Notes under the pieces: generated by a model
What the model was told of the DNA's origin: nothing
Databases searched by the model: none
What the model saw: only the letters and a program-made list of their open reading frames with translations
In this document: piece after piece, positions 35,837-46,996 of the stretch
Layout: each line of letters opens with the position of its first letter
Position numbering within the stretch: position 1 is the first letter of the stretch
Program-made: the position numbers and the translations under genes
Origin: Voacanga thouarsii
Lineage: Eukaryota; Streptophyta; Magnoliopsida; Gentianales; Apocynaceae
DNA length: 64,000 bases
Direction: 5' to 3'
Assembly (NCBI GenBank): GCA_026120185.1
Contig: JANUWF010002125.1
Coordinates: 62,001 to 126,000 of the forward strand

Positions 35837-36049
35837 GCCCTTAAAGCAAGATTAGACATAGGATTTTGGAAACATCTATCTTAGAAACATTATTGCTCAA
35901 TATTTTCAAAAATCTCCTTTTATCTAGCTTTAAAATGAGTTCATTGTGTATCAAAGATAAAAGTATTTGTGCCTTGTATCCGAGAGAACATCTGCTCAAG
36001 TAATTGAGCTTCTTACTATTTTATTGATATTCTAATCTCAGTTGTATTG

Positions 36050-36236
36050 CAAGGTTGTGGTGTAAAACCCATAGGGGTGAGCCTTGTGTTGATGTATGTT
36101 AAAGGTTGTGGTGTAAAACCCATTAGGGTGATCCTTGTTTTGTGGTTGTATCAAGGTTGTGGAGTAAAACCTAGTAAGGTGATCCTTGATGTGTTTGTGT
36201 AACTAAGAGGTTGTGAAAAACCTAGTGTGGTGATCC
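36050..36236 (+). repeat. Four ~52-bp hairpin-like repeats in Sirevirus LTR
   Basis: Units start near 36050, 36103, 36152 and 36206. Each has the form CAAGGTTGTG ... AAAACC ... GGTGATCCTTG, so each begins and ends with complementary CAAGG/CCTTG. The SireA LTR (minus strand, about 5790-5880) has only two such units. Confidence 0.8.
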
Positions 36237-37689
36237 TCTCTTATATATGAAACAGTTTCATTAAGTGAGGCTAATGAAATAGGATTGAAAATCCTTAAGT
36301 GTGAGGCTTAAGGTAGTGGACGTAGATCATTGTTGATCGAACCACTATATATCACTTGTCTCATTTTATTTTGTTGTTCATGTACTGTTTTTTATGTTCT
36401 TTCACTGTCTAAATCTGGATATACATCTACGAGTGCTTGGATAGTTTTCTATGCATATATAAAGTCAGTCCAAGTATCTTGGTGATCATCCTTGTTCAGC
36501 ATTTTAGACAATTCGGAAAAATTATTTTTGCTTGCCAAAAACCTTATTCACTCCCTCTCTAAGGTTTTTCATTTATCATTCAAAAATTTCATAAATCTCT
36601 TTAACTTCAGTCATGAAGACCACAACAACATCACAACAGAAACAGCAGCTATGAAAACATGATTAAATCTTCCTTGTTCTTAACAATTGAACTGGGTTTA
36701 TATTTTGTTTCCTTCTACCTTTTGCGGTCATGAACAGCCCTTCAGTCCACCCTCAAAACTCCATCAAGCATCATAAAAGTCACATCATATAGCTAGCCAA
36801 GTTTACTGCCACACAGCTCACATACAAACAACTTCATAGTATAGATCTCTATTAAACATAATCTATAATAAATAAAAATTTCCCATGAAAATTCTTACCA
36901 AATTAATCCTTGAAAGCTACTCTAAAATTTCAATTATAAGAGTAGAGCATTTTACCTTGTATACAGGGATCTACAAGCTTGCAAATGTCCAAGCTTCTTC
37001 CTTTTCTTCTTCTCTCTCTCTCTTTTTTTTTTTTCTCTCTAGTTTCGTCTAACTTTTCTTCCTTTTTCTCTTCCTTTCCTTTTTTTCTTCAATTTATGCT
37101 TCTTGATGCCAGTTTCCCTGATTTCCACCACCACGCCTTGGTTATATTGTGACCAACTTAGTCACAATTCATTAAATGAAATAGTAGTTATCCATCCATG
37201 TGTAATTTTCCTATGTGCAACCGTATTCCTCAATTATTTCCATAAACTTGTTGAATAAGCTTTATGAAATATAAGTCTTGCATGAATATATCATGCAACC
37301 AATAAAATTTTGACACTTGTTTCGCTCACAAATTATATAGTTCCACATGTCCCACCTTTAGCTGTTCTTCCATAACTTTCTCAGGAATGAACTAAAATTC
37401 GAGTCGAAAATATTCCAATTGAAAAAAACTTTTTATTCCACCAATGGAATCTACACACTTTACTGATCGCAAAGGTGGGAGTTAGAATTTTGAAATTCTG
37501 TCTTAGTTTTTCACTATTCACGGTCAAAATTACGACAATATCCATGAAAACTCAATTTATATCAAAATGTTTATCTCATTGCACTAATCAACATTAATTC
37601 TGAGCTTACAAACAAATTCTCATCCTATCAAAAGTTAACACTTTCTGAAATGTAAAAATACAAGGTATTCCAATCTCCCCTCCTTTAAG

Positions 37690-38615
37690 GAATTTTGTCC
37701 TCGAAATAGATTCATCCTTGGAATAGTTCTAGATATCTCTTATGCATCTCTATTTCTATTTCCCAAGTGACATCTTGTATAGGATAATGAGTCCATGGTG
37801 CATTTACAAGTGGAATCTTCTTATGCCATAATTCCTTTTGAAAATATTCCAAAACTTTGATCGGTTTCTCCTCGTACTTTAGGTTTAGAGCTATTTCATT
37901 GGGTTCCTCATTCAAAACATGTTCAAGATCAGCCACATACTTTCAGAGTTGAGAGACATGAAATTCATTGTGGATGCTCTGTAGCTCTACCTGTAAATCC
38001 AATCGGTAAGTCACTTTTCTAATTCATTCCTTGATTTGAAATGGTCTGATATATCTGGGTGTTAACTTTTCTTCTTGTCCTTTTCTTCCTAGTTGACGTT
38101 ACGGAGTCAACTTCAAGAACATTCAATCTCCTTCCATAAATTCTAGATCTCTCCTGCACTAATCAGCAAAACTCTTTTGCCAACTTTGAGCAGCTTCTAA
38201 CCTAGTCTTAATTAACTCTATCATCTGTCTCACTTCTTTAAGGTCAAAAGCATGTTGTGTACTCATTTTCCTCCCTAAACTTTCCCAATATAACGGCAAT
38301 TGACTTTTTCCCCATATAAAGCTTCAAATGGTGCCATCCTAATTATCAACTCATAACTATTATTGTATGCAAACTCTGCACATACCAAGGTATCAATCCA
38401 CTTAGTTACAAAATTTAACACACATGCCCGTATCATATCTTCCAAAATTCAATTTACTCGCTCCGTCTATCCATCCATTTTTGCGTGCACTACGGTACTA
38501 AATTTTAATGTTGTCCTATATATTCGTTGTAATTTATCACAAAATTTTGAGATAAATCTTGTGTCTCGATCAAATATAATACTAGAGGGTACTACATTCA
38601 ATCTGATAATTTCCT

Positions 38616-38655
<40 letters not shown>

Positions 38656-39200
38656 CTTAATTGCTCCAAAGAACCTCGCTGATTATTAGGAATAAAATGG
38701 GCAGATTTGGTCAATCGATCTACCACAATCCAAATAGTATCTCTCAATCCTACTGTCATAGGTAATCCCGTTATGAAATCTATTATTATCTCATCATATT
38801 TCCATGATGGAGTGGGTAATAGTTGTAAAAGTCCTCTAGGTTTTTGTTGTTAAGCTTTTACTTATTGGCAAGTCAAATATCGAGCACAAATTCAGAAGCA
38901 TCTTTCTTCAACTCAATCCACCAATAGTGTTGTTTCAAGTTCAAGTACATCTTAATTGCTCCTGGGCATATTGTGTACTTATTTCGGTGAGCTTCTACTA
39001 CAATAACTTATTTCAGCATAGCTTACTTGGCAACCTAATACTGACCTCAGAATCGAAGAATTCTGACATCATCCTTCTGAAAGTCACTCTTCTCCTTTTC
39101 CGCCTCTTTCTTCTATATCTTTTGTAATTCTTCATCTTTCTCTTGCTCCTCTTTTCACTACTGTACAAAACTAGGTTGAATCAAAATATTACTCACCGTT
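37690..39200 (-). pseudogene. GypD integrase with chromodomain-like C-terminus
   Basis: At 37936-37712 the minus strand encodes EEKPIKVLEYFQKELWHKKIPLV, then PIQDVTWEIEIEMHKRY, which fits the chromodomain-like tail of Tekay/Del integrases (usual form PVRIL...KEIPLVKVLW...EATWE...YP.LF). The body from 38000 to 39200 is heavily decayed, and an (AT)n tract (38618-38653) is embedded in it. The chromodomain would steer integration to heterochromatin. The plus-strand ORFs at 38363-38689 and 38927-39127 are shadows. Confidence 0.78.
38618..38653. repeat. (AT)n microsatellite
   Basis: About 18 AT units within the degenerate GypD integrase; grown by slippage. Confidence 0.95.
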
Positions 39201-40600
39201 ATCAGTCCTTTAACCGTAAATATTTCTAATTTTGGAACTTATACCGTTCAGAGAGCAGATAAATTTGCTTTCCTACTTAAAGCATCTGCCACTATGTTTG
39301 TTTTTCCCGGATAGTAGTTAATTAGGCAACAAACCTCTTCCAAAAAATCCATCCATCTGCGTTGTCTCAGGTTCAAATCCTTCTGGGTGAAAACATATTT
39401 CAGGCTCTTATGATCTATGAAAACATCAAATTCGGTACCATATAAATAATGTCTCCACATTTTCAAGGAAAATACAATTACTGCTAACTTCAAATTATTA
39501 GGATACTTTTCTTCATAAGATTTTAGTTTTCAAGAAATATATGCTATTACTCTCTTTTATTGCATCAGTACTTCTCCTAATCCTTGCTTTGATGCATCCG
39601 TGTATACTTCAAAGGATTTATCCATTACAGGTAATGCTAGAACTAAAGCAAAGCATAATCTTCATTTTAGTTACTAAAAATTGTTCTCACACTTTTTTTA
39701 CCATACATAAGGGACTTTCTTTTGAGTGAATCGAGTCAAAGGGAAGCAATCATAGAAAATCCTTCATTGAATCTTCTATAGTACCCAACCTATCCAAGAA
39801 AACTCCAAACTTCTATTGGATTCTCAGGGTGCTTCGAATTCATCCCCGCCACAACTTTTGCAGGGTCTACTTTAATTCCTTTCTTAGTATGGCATTCCCT
39901 AAGAAAGCTACTTCATTCAACCAAAATTCACATTTGCTAAATTGGCTTATAATTTAACCTCCCATAATTTTTCTAGTACCTTTCAATCATGTTCCTCATG
40001 TTCCTATGGGTGTGCTGAATATACCAAGATATGATCTATGAAAATAACAACAAAACTATCTAGGTACGACTGAAACACTCGATGTATCAAGTCCATGAAA
40101 GTAACATGAGCATTAGTCACACCGAACAACATCACTACAAACTCAAAATGTCTATATTGTTTGTTACATTCAGTTTTAGGAATATCTTCTTCTCGAATTC
40201 GAACTTGATAATATCATTACCTCAAATCTAGTTCAGAAAAATATCCTACTCCTTGCAATTAATCAAATAGTTCATCATCCATAGGCAACGGTTATGTGTT
40301 CTTTACTATCACTGCATGTAAACCATAGTACTATATACATATCCGAAATGATCCATCTTCCTTTTTAACAAACAGCATAGGTTCTCCCCACAGAGAGGTA
40401 CTAGTTCTAATTAATCCATGATCTAGTAATTCTTGCAATTGTTTCTTATGCTCTTTGAACTCTAACGGTGCCACTTTATAAGAAGTCCTTGAAATAAGTT
40501 CTACAGTTGTCATTAGATCAATAGAGAATTCTACTTCCCTTTTTATAAGTAACTCCTTCATTTCTACTTGAAAAACATCCAATCATTCATACACAATTGG
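39201..40600 (-). pseudogene. GypD reverse transcriptase and RNase H
   Basis: RT starts on the minus strand around 40600: EVEFSIDLMT, APLEFKEHKKQLQELLDHGLI and LFVKKEDGSFRICI (40582-40331). The catalytic box reads FIDH (His codon 40031-40033) instead of the usual Asp-Asp pair, which abolishes activity. RNase H at 39493-39248 keeps FDVFIDHKSLKYVF, RQRRWMDFLEE and NIVADALSRK. Stops and shifts occur throughout 39540-40330. Confidence 0.88.
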
Positions 40601-41139
40601 GACATCCTTGGTTTCTTCCTTTCAACTGGCCAATTCATAATATAAGCCAAATATCCAATGCACCCCTTCTTGATCAACTTCTGGGCTTTAACTCCTTATA
40701 TCAAAGAATTATTTTTCCTTCAATTCACCCCTACCAATTTCAGCATCACTTCCCCAGGTTTATGAAATTTCACCACTTTATGTCTACAATCAAATTGGGC
40801 ATAACGTTGGGATAACCAATCCATCCCTAAAATGGCATCATAGTCCTATATAGGTAAGCACATTAAGTCTCCTTCTAGTACCACATTACCCACTAAAATT
40901 CTACAGTCGAGATATATTCTATCACTATTTTTTTTCCCCAATGGGGTGGTAACGTTTATTTCATATGGGGCTTCTTCTCCAGTAACCCCCATAATTACAA
41001 GAAAAGAATTTGCAACAAAAGAATGTATAGAACCCGGATCTAACAAAACTTTGGCTTCTTTAATAAAAATAGAAAGCTTCACTTCCACAACAATAGTATC
41101 AGCATCTACTTTATCCAGAGTGACTACTCGGGCATTCAC
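40601..41139 (-). pseudogene. GypD protease
   Basis: The frame at 41139-40846 shows VNARVVTLDKVDAD, a spacer and VLLDPGSIHSFVANSF. The active-site triad DSG is DPG here, so it is probably inactive. LVGNVVLEGDLMCLPI leads toward the WLS/VDC motif region. The reading frame is cut at 41139/41140 by the CopR LTR. Positions 40601-40845 hold the protease-RT linker with stops. Confidence 0.8.
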
Positions 41140-43021
41140 TGAAAGATCATGGAAAACATCAAAGAAAATGTAGCCAAAAAAAATTTATTTTTTCGAGCCA
41201 CATCTAGGAGAGAATACTTACTTTTCCTTGCTGGTCGTGGATTAACCAAAATGGGGATAGGTAGAGACTGTTTACCCCAAGATTTGTTCGTTAGTTATTA
41301 TCACTTGAAGTGGGTTTAAATGGGAGGTTGAACAAAATTGAGTGGAGTGCTTACAGAATGGAAGGGTGCAGTACCAGACATGAGAAGGGGAGAAGGAGGC
41401 ACCTACAGGTCCATATGAATTCCTGCCAATCTCCTACTCGTACGCCTCAAATGTCTCCAAGCTTCTTCCCTTCATCTTCTAGAGTATGACTCTATTTTGC
41501 TCTTGGCATTAGCTTAGTGAGAGCACCTTCTTGGATAATCAAAAAACTCTCCAAGAGAGAAAGAAGAGAAGGACAAAAACCAGAGAGAGAAGAGAGATGA
41601 GAGGAAAGATGGCACACCAGAGAAGAAAAAAACATAAAATCTCATTCATTTTTTTTTCTTCACCTCTTATTTTTTGCCAGCTTAGGCCTTCCTTAAGCCC
41701 TAATGGACTTTGTGCTCTGCTCAAAAATCAATCCAAGACTAGCCTAATCCTCTAAATTAATTAATTATCTTTTCTGGGTCATATTAAATACCGAAGACTA
41801 ATTAATTAATTCTAATTGGACTCTTAATATATGTCAACATATATCTACCTAATTAATTAATTTATTCCAGCCTAATTCTCTTAATTATTTATTTATTTAT
41901 TTTTTCCGGGCCTCATTAAAGTCCAAGGCTAATTAATTAATTCTAATTGGACTCTTAAAATAAATTTTATTTCTCTTCCAAATAATTATCCATTAAGCCC
42001 AGATTGTGTCTGAACAACACCAAGGTAGCTTAAGCTACTCCGAGGACCAAGAAACATATTATTCATGGCTACTAAAATGTTAAAAAATCCCTTACACTTA
42101 AATAGCCGCATTTTATCATTTTAAATATATCCATTTATCACTAATGAAAAATATTGACCCCAAGAATAATATTGCTTAGAGCAATATCTCCGACCTACAG
42201 GTGAAATAATGAAAATACCCCTCTATGTAACCCCCATTAATGAGATAGGATAAATGTACTAACACCTATCTCAAAGATATCTACCATCCTTAGATCTCTA
42301 CTTCGATAATCCATGACCTACTTGAATGCACTTACTTATCATTGGAAGCTACCCAAAAGCACACATTCTAGAGTCACGTTCCCAGGGCCTTAGATTATTT
42401 CGATTATCCTGGACAATCACAAGGGGTGATTAAACCTCACTAAGTGAAGCAAAGAAACTCTGTTGCATGAGTCCGTCTTAACTAACTAGAATAAAACACC
42501 TAACATACAAGGATATTGATCTCACAAAAGAAATTTCACCCAACATACATCAAAGTATAAAACCCTAGCTTCTCCAAACCACCAACTCATACTCAAGTAT
42601 GAAGGTATCTGTCCACGCTGTAGTAGTAATAGTCTTGTCTCTATAATTATAGTATTTTAAGAGAGACCACTACTACAAGTCCAGTTTTACGTATTCAAAA
42701 TACGCTCATGCCTATGATGTGAGTGAACTACTCTTTGATTCAAGGTAAACCATTCCCCATTAGAAATTATGGTATGATAGTCTTACCTGGACGAAATGCC
42801 CAGTTCCATCAAATGACTAAGAACTCAATTTTATTTGTATGACAAATACCCTTGGTCTATGCCTTACTGTGAAAAATAACTCAATACATAGACCATTACT
42901 TGTCATACATAGACCTTTATATGTGCAATAATACAAGAAACAAACTAAATTAAATGAATAAATATTTTATTACAATATATTTATACAGAATACATAGTCT
43001 TTGAGGGCATACTTTCCAACA
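41140..43021 (-). repeat. CopR 3' LTR (about 1882 bp)
   Basis: Minus strand starts TGTTGGAAAGTATGCCCTC at 43021 after the purine tract, and ends ATGATCTTTCA at 41140, where GypD protease resumes directly. The length is close to the 2.0-kb LTRs of CopG, and the central part (42000-42700) is homologous to them. The start is secure; the end is set by the homology switch and a CA terminus. It also holds a TSRRLAG-coding stretch (minus strand 41441-41421), as in CopG LTRs. Confidence 0.82.
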
Positions 43022-43125
43022 ACCTCCCACTTGCACTACAAAGACTAAAAAAGTCCATAAGTGCCTACTCCTATAACATCTAAGTGTCTGTAAAACACAT
43101 TTTCTATCAAAGGCTTGGTAAAGGG
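42943..43125. repeat. Left copy of 183-bp duplication flanking CopG
   Basis: It covers the first 79 bp of the CopR LTR, the purine tract and the RNase H terminus (minus strand PFTKPLIENVF, RHLDVI). It is the same length as 52967-53149, with about four substitutions and no indel. Confidence 0.95.
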
Positions 43126-45148
43126 TCTTGGATTGTATGCCCTCTTAGACTAGGTTTCTGATGTAAAATCGAATTATTTAATAAAAGAATTTATTTTCAG
43201 AAATTGTTTTTGAATTTACTTTTTGTTTGTGCACGATTTTCGTTTGGAACAGACCCATTGTGTTTAAATAAGTGATCCATGTGAATGGTGGTCTTTCGTA
43301 GTAAGGTATGGACCACGGGTTATTAACACATAAACATTTGTTCTTAACCTATTGATGAGACTGGGAACCTCATCATGTTTAGGTTATTATGTTATGAATT
43401 TCAAATAGGGAATGGCTTACCTTTAGCCAGTGGGTAGTCCACTCACTTCATGACATAAGTATATTTCGAATACGTAGAACAGGACATCTAGTAGTGGTTT
43501 CTCAAAGTACTATATGGTAGAAACCTAGACTACTACCGCTACAGCGTGGACTAGTACTCTACGACTTGAGTATGAGTTGGTGGTCTAGCGAAGCTGGAAG
43601 CATATACTTTAATTTTCTGTAGTTGAGGTTCTATCATAGGGCCAATATACTTGCATGTTGGGTATGTGTGACTAGTTAGTTAAGACAGACTTATACAAGA
43701 TAGTTTCTGCACTATATCGCCCCTTGTGGTTGTCCGAATGGTCTAAATTATCCAGGGCCCTGGGAAACATGACTTGGATGTTTACTTTAGGGTAGCTCCC
43801 TTGGAAAGCGGAAACACTCCAGGAAGTCGTGGATCATTGGAGTAGAAGCCTAAGGATGGTAGATGTCATTTAGGGGGGGTGTTAGTACACTTCTTCCTCT
43901 CTAAATGTACGGCGATGTGTAGAGGGGTATTTTAGTCATTTCACCTGTAGGTCGGAGACTTTGCGAATGCCGTATTGTCCTTGGGGTCAATATTTCCTTA
44001 TGGTGATATTAGGAAATATTTAAAATGCAAAATACAGCTATTTATATAGCAAGGGTATTTTGGTCATTTTAGCAGCCAAGACAATGTGTCTTTTTGGTCC
44101 TCGGGATAGCCCGTAAGTCCTAACTATTTTTGGGTTGAGGAATTGGTCTCAGTTGAAGAGGATTTTATTTTATTTTGTTTTATTTAGTTTTATTCAGGAA
44201 GTCTAATTTATTATTGGACTGGATAAATAAATAAATAAATAAAATAGGAGTTGAGAGAAATTAATTATCTAGTTTATTTGGTTAATTAATTATTCAGGGC
44301 CTAGGTCCAGTATGAATAATTAAGAACTTAACATGGGCTTAAACTAGGCAAAATAATTAATGTTTAATTATTTATTGGGTTATTTATATAGGCCCAAGAA
44401 ATAAATAATTAAAGATTAATTATTATAGTTCATTTGGGCTCATTAATTATTTATTGGGTTACTTATGTAAGCCCAGAAAATAAATAATTAATATTTATTA
44501 TTTTGGGCCTTTTGGGTCCAAGAAAAATAATAAATATTTATCTGGCCCAATAGCTTGGACCTTAGGGTTTTTTCCAGATACGGTTAAGAGGAGTTTAAGG
44601 TTAGGACAAACCGTTTCTCAGGATAACATCGGGGTGTTTTGAAATCCCGGGGAGAGGTTTATCAGAGATTGAGAGACCTAGTTTAGGCCGAAGATAAACA
44701 ACTCTTTGAAAAGGAAAAACCCTAATTTCTTTCCCTAGCCTTACAAGCTTCACGTGAGTCTCTCTCTCAACGTCTCTCTCCTCCTCTTTGTTTTTCTCCT
44801 TGTTCTTTGCTAACTAATAGCGAGCGAACCAAGGAGAATTGAGACCGTTTCTCTTTCCCTTTGTGTTCACCAACTAGAGGTTAGGCTGAAGAATATCCTG
44901 AGAGCTGGAGAGCTAAGTGTTAATGCAAACAAGTCGAAGGCTAGCGGGTGTTCAACCAGAAGCTCCTTCAAGTGTGCAAAGCGAGGCGATTCCAGCCGTT
45001 CATTCTCTTCCTACGCAACCTAGGAGGGTTAAGGAACGCAAAGGTATGATCTTCACGCTTCCGCATGGCCTTTATGGCTCGCGTTTTATTTTTTCTCTCT
45101 GTTTTTTTTTTCCCGTCCATGGCTCCCCTGTTTCTGCGTTTTCCTTCA
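43126..45148 (+). repeat. CopG 5' LTR (2023 bp)
   Basis: Starts TCTTGGATTGTATGCCC (the 3' LTR has TGTTGG, so TG is mutated to TC) and ends TTTTCCTTCA. AT-rich blocks with repeated TTAATTATTTATTGGG near 44280-44500 occur in both LTRs. A 40-codon ORF lies near its end (44923-45043). Confidence 0.92.
44923..45043 (+). CDS. Putative LTR-encoded leader exon of CopG
   Basis: From the ATG at 44923 the frame reads MQTSRRLAGVQPEAPSS and on through TQPRRVKERK, Arg-rich and Pro/Ser-rich, up to AAAG|GTATGA, a splice-donor-like site after 45043. The 3' LTR has the same ORF (52736-52862) with a 6-nt in-frame insertion (Gln-Arg type), so the frame is kept between LTRs. The last codon is split in phase 1. 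If joined to the acceptor at 46994, the codon is completed with AA and the next codon is the gag ATG, so the frame enters gag. The reverse LTR of CopR also encodes TSRRLAG. I infer a spliced Gag with an N-terminal extension; this is not proven, and an unspliced reading gives no known domain. Confidence 0.5.
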
Positions 45149-46994
45149 AAGTGGTATCAAAGCAATTGGTTTTGATCAATATAGGGAGCATGGTAGTTAA
45201 TAAAATGGAGAAGATGATTATACCTGTGATCGTTCGCTGTTTTGGTATGGGATAGGTGGATTTGTAAGCTTCACAGTGGAAGCATATGATCTCTGTAAGT
45301 TTTTTTGTCTTTGGTGTTTTAATCGTGTAAATCCAATTTTAATGGGTATAGGCCATTGTGGTTATGTTTTGGATGAGTTTTTATAAGTAAAAATGTCCAA
45401 AGAAGCCAAAGAAGATAGAAAAAATCGAAGGAAAAAAATGCTCTGCAAGTCGCGCGCGAAACAGAAGAAAAACGAAGAAGATGCACTGTTCATAAGCCAC
45501 CGCATCCAAGCCGAGCCACCGAGTTGAGCCGCTGCTGTTGGTGAGAGAAGCCGGTCGCTGATGAGCCACGGAAGCCGAGCCACTTCCTTTGATTTGAGCC
45601 GAATTCAATTGCAAAATTTGCAATTGAATTTCATTTGGCTTTCGGGTTCGTGCGCGGGTCAGAGGAGATCTGACCGGGGCAGCTCGCGGGTTGAATCACG
45701 GGTCGGCAGCAGAGGAGAACCGGGAGCGGGTCGCGGGCACAGGCGAAGTCCACGGGTCGTGGCTAGCGTGAGATATGGTGCGGCTGGTTCACAGCGGCCG
45801 CGGTGGACCACAGGCCAAATGGGCCCGGATCCGGTGCGGCCGGTGCAGTGGACCTCCAGTCAAATTTTTTTTAAATTTTTTTTCCCTTTTTCGTTTTGGG
45901 TCCCATACCAGGCGAAGTTAGTATTTTTTTCAATATTTATATTCTTGGAATATATTTGCATGAAAAATATTAGTAAGGGATTTTAGGATTAAACAAGATC
46001 ATTAATTAATTAATTAATGTGTTTAATTCTATTATTTGGGCACTTAGGTTTAAAAAATAGAAATGCATGAAAACGTTTATTGTTTTCTAGCATTCTATTT
46101 TTTTATGTACCTATGTGTGCTTTTTCTCAAAGACCAAAGTCTTTGGGAACCTTTTGTTTTGGCAAGGAAAAATATTTTTCTTTAAAAACTAAATGGTTAT
46201 TTTAATTGGTACAAAAATTAATCCTTAAATATTTTCTCAAAGGATTTAATCCTTGACATAGAAAATATATTGGATTTAAATATTTTTGTAAATTAAAATG
46301 GAGAGCCATTTTGTTTTGTTTTGGACTAGAAAAATGATTTTGTCAAATAAACTTGAGACCAAAGTCTCTAAAAAGTTTTAATTGGAAAATTTTTGAAAGC
46401 ATTAAGTTTTAACTTATATAAAATTAGTCTATGGAGGAAATCTCTCAAAGGATATAAGCCTTGACATAGAGATTTTATTGGACTTAGATATTTTATTTTT
46501 GAGTTAAGGAAAAACTTAATGGAAATTTCAAAAGGATATTTTTCAGAAAACCTTCATTTTAAAAGACTAAGTGGGAGAGGGGTTCCAACGGCCCCACGGC
46601 TTTCATCACGGTCCTCATTAGAGATCATGGATCCCCTCGCGTCACCCTGGGAGTGAACCCGTATAGGATGGGGATACCACAAGGATCTAGATCTAATGGA
46701 AGGATGTAATTAATAACCTAGGGCACGTACTATGATCGGCCAGCCCACGTTGGAGGTTATAGTGCGAGGTATGTCCATAGGAAATGAGAGGAAACGGCCA
46801 TCCCACGATGGAGTTATTCTCTAGACCATTACCTAGAAGGGAAATTAATTTGTGGTGGTTAATACACTTAGCTTAGGAAGCTGTTAATCTTCCCAAGAAG
46901 CTATGTCGGTTTTCCTAAGAGCAAATTATTTTCAATGCACAAATTTCATTTTGTTTTCACAAACTAATTTCTTTCTTTTATTTTCGATTTTCAG
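45044..46994 (+). other. Candidate intron / long leader of CopG
   Basis: Begins GTATGA and ends with the pyrimidine-rich tract TTTCTTTTATTTTCGATTTTCAG at 46972-46994, a good plant 3' splice site, 2 nt before the gag ATG. It includes the last 105 bp of the LTR, the PBS, a GC-rich block (about 45520-45850) and an AT-rich half. ORFs at 45561-45986 (141 codons, Arg-rich) and 45381-45623 show no known domain. Plant copia elements such as BARE are known to splice their RNA for Gag production, which makes this plausible. Confidence 0.45.
45152..45163 (+). other. CopG primer binding site
   Basis: TGGTATCAAAGC, 3 bp after the LTR end, matches the initiator tRNA-Met complementary site TGGTATCAGAGC at 11 of 12 bases. 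Confidence 0.88.
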
Positions 46995-46996
46995 AA

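Larger units (their letters stand above)
35291..36571 (+). mobile_element. Solo LTR of the SireA family (1281 bp)
   Basis: Begins TGTTAGCCCTAAAGG and ends AAGGTTTTTCA. Flanked by tttat on both sides (35286-35290 and 36572-36576), a perfect 5-bp target duplication inside the GypD LTR. It is homologous to the SireA 3' LTR at both ends and through the middle. TATA box TATAAATA at 35829-35836. A set of four short repeats lies at 36050-36236. Confidence 0.95.
32363..37672 (-). repeat. GypD 3' LTR (long LTR, reverse), interrupted and partly duplicated
   Basis: On the minus strand it starts TGGAATACCTTG at 37672, directly after the purine tract of a gypsy element (GypD). It extends left for about 4.0 kb once the solo LTR at 35291-36571 is removed. 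Layout is similar to family H: near its end it has a GTGAGTG...TCACTTAATGAGTCCCG block like H-C 6300-6340, and a GC-richer middle. The left end may be TGTAGTAATATACATCA at 32371, but this is uncertain because GypA abuts it. No coding is supported. The sequence 33366-35290 is AT-rich LTR without other features. Confidence 0.7.
37673..41139 (-). mobile_element. GypD internal region: reverse gypsy pol with chromodomain-like end
   Basis: On the minus strand: protease (41139-40846), RT, RNase H, integrase with a chromodomain-like C-terminus, and a purine tract next to the LTR. The PPT context, with TTCGAGGACAAAATTCC upstream of AAAGGAGGGGAGA, is characteristic of Tekay/Del-type chromoviruses. The region is cut at 41139 by CopR. 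Gag and the 5' LTR would lie beyond the right edge of the window. All domains are degenerate. Confidence 0.88.

Noticed and set aside
36050..36236. CRISPR-like array
   Set aside because: Only four imperfect units with no spacers of constant length, inside a plant retrotransposon LTR.
45362..45623. Overlapping minus-strand ORFs in the CopG leader
   Set aside because: No domain, composition set by the GC-rich leader, opposite to element transcription.
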